Of a DNA stretch of 64,000 nucleotides, positions 62,423 through 64,000 are shown one piece after another. A program made the position numbers and the translations under genes. The stretch's first letter is position 1. Every line of letters starts with the position of its first letter. The notes under the pieces were generated by a model. The model saw only the letters and a program-made list of their open reading frames with translations, searched no databases and was not told where the DNA came from. The stretch spans positions 558,001-622,000 of the forward strand of contig NZ_CP049256.1 in NCBI RefSeq assembly GCF_011046485.1, given 5' to 3'. This DNA comes from Microbacterium sp. 4R-513 (GTDB lineage: Bacteria > Actinomycetota > Actinomycetes > Actinomycetales > Microbacteriaceae).

Positions 62423-62790
62423 GTCGGGTCCGATCCGGGCGCCGCCTCGGCGATGACGTAGGCCGTCGCCAGGTTCGCGTCGTGCGACATCGAGAGGTGC
62501 ATCATCGTGATCCCCCGGTCTTCGACGGCGGCGGCGGTCGATCCGGTCAGCACGAAGACGGGACGACCGGATGCCTCGGAGGCGACCTCGATCTCAGTCC
62601 AGTGCACGCCGTCCGAGCCGCCGAGGGCCTTGATGAGCGCCTCTTTGGCCGCGTAGCGGGCGGCGAGCGACCGGAGGGGGCGCTCGCGCTCGGACGGCGA
62701 GAAGAGCCGCTCGACGAGCCGCGGCGTGCGCTCGAGGGTGCGCTCGAAACGCGGGATGTCGACGAGGTCGACGCCGATTCCGACGATCAT
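62419..62790 (-). CDS. acpS: holo-[acyl-carrier-protein] synthase
   Basis: A 123-residue AcpS: IVGIGVDLVDIPRFERTLE with the Mg2+-binding aspartate, LFSPSERERP, RYAAKEALIKALG with the conserved glutamate-lysine, and MSMSHD-type MHLSMSHDANLATA. It transfers 4'-phosphopantetheine from CoA to acyl carrier protein. Coupled to alr by a 4-bp overlap. Confidence 0.95.
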   Translation of the reverse strand: MIVGIGVDLVDIPRFERTLERTPRLVERLFSPSERERPLRSLAARYAAKEALIKALGGSDGVHWTEIEVASEASGRPVFVLTGSTAAAVEDRGITMMHLSMSHDANLATAYVIAEAAPGSDPT

Positions 62791-62854
62791 CCGACCTCCC
62801 GTCTTCGCCGTGGACGCGGCATCCGTCACCCTATCGCGCGGCCCCCGAAGGCCC

Positions 62855-62947
62855 GGCGCGTTTCGTCTCGCTTCGCTCGCTCAACGACCGGAGGTCGACC
62901 CTTCGGTCGTTGAGCGAAGGCGCGAAGCGCCGCAGACGAGACGCGTC
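62855..62947. repeat. inverted pair of dispersed repeat (family A)
   Basis: GGCGCGTTTCGTCTCGC ... CTCAACGACCG (about 62854-62890), then CGGTCGTTGAGCG ... GACGAGACGCG (about 62904-62945), the latter with an internal GGCGC-GAA-GCGCC hairpin. It fills the acpS-glmS gap; a family B-like motif follows at about 62951-62972. Confidence 0.8.
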
Positions 62948-62984
62948 GGCCCTTCGACGAGCTCACGGACCGATGAGTCGAGGG

Positions 62985-64000
<1,016 letters not shown>

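Overview
The window looks like chromosomal core DNA of a high-GC actinobacterium, most probably Microbacterium or a close Microbacteriaceae relative. The reasons are the very high GC, the many GTG/TTG starts, the gene order glmS-acpS-alr-tsaE-tsaB-rimI-tsaD, guaB3 beside SURF1 and DUF3817, CsoR-type copper control, CIRCE-controlled groES, and heavy use of the heptamer GGATGCC/GGCATCC. The genus is an inference. No prophage, transposase or CRISPR array was seen.

Layout. 1-161: start of a LigD-polymerase-like gene, cut by the window edge. 0.26-1.8 kb: ArsR/SRPBCC/DHFR-like operon with its operator. 1.85-10.5 kb (minus strand): SseB-like protein, PcrA helicase, CHAD protein, PPK2 polyphosphate kinase and a membrane-anchored glycoside-hydrolase-like protein. 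10.6-14.1 kb: DrrAB-type exporter divergent from a WYL regulator, then a UPF0303 protein. 14.2-17.5 kb: a signalling patch with a tRNA-like sequence, an EAL phosphodiesterase, a PAS-GAF-GGDEF cyclase and an RsbQ-type hydrolase. 17.7-22.7 kb: MFS exporter, ribA, and an MMPL exporter divergent from a MarR regulator. 22.8-29.2 kb: miscellaneous genes including glpQ, a Bax1-I protein and a second LigD polymerase. 29.3-33.7 kb: glycosyltransferase, a small XRE regulator, a two-gene clpP operon and a membrane metallopeptidase. 33.7-45.8 kb: purine genes guaA, guaB3 and guaB, interspersed with SURF1, an ABC-F protein, a TetR/MFS pair, a TMEM175-like channel and a DUF559 cassette. 46-51.8 kb: branched-chain amino acid (Liv-type) ABC transporter. 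52-54.9 kb: copZ-copA-csoR. 55-64 kb: rarD, groES, a THUMP-like methyltransferase, then the t6A/alanine racemase/acpS/glmS cluster, with glmS cut by the window edge.

How parts work together. The three guanine-nucleotide genes lie within 12 kb. CHAD and PPK2 point to polyphosphate. TsaB, TsaD and TsaE would make the t6A modification of tRNA, with RimI alongside. CsoR senses copper and should repress copZ-copA. The RsbQ-like hydrolase overlaps the cyclase gene, and an EAL gene follows, giving a self-contained c-di-GMP sensing unit.

Points most worth attention: (1) the RsbQ/PAS-GAF-GGDEF/EAL unit; (2) a PopR-like regulator ending in YALAA beside a clpP pair in which one subunit has lost its catalytic serine, with a tandem operator in front of that pair; (3) a DUF559 nuclease-like gene lying between two copies of the guaB 3' end; (4) a dispersed repeat family, about twelve units, two of which supply the stop codon of a neighbouring gene; (5) a LivH permease fused to an exported Ig-like domain.
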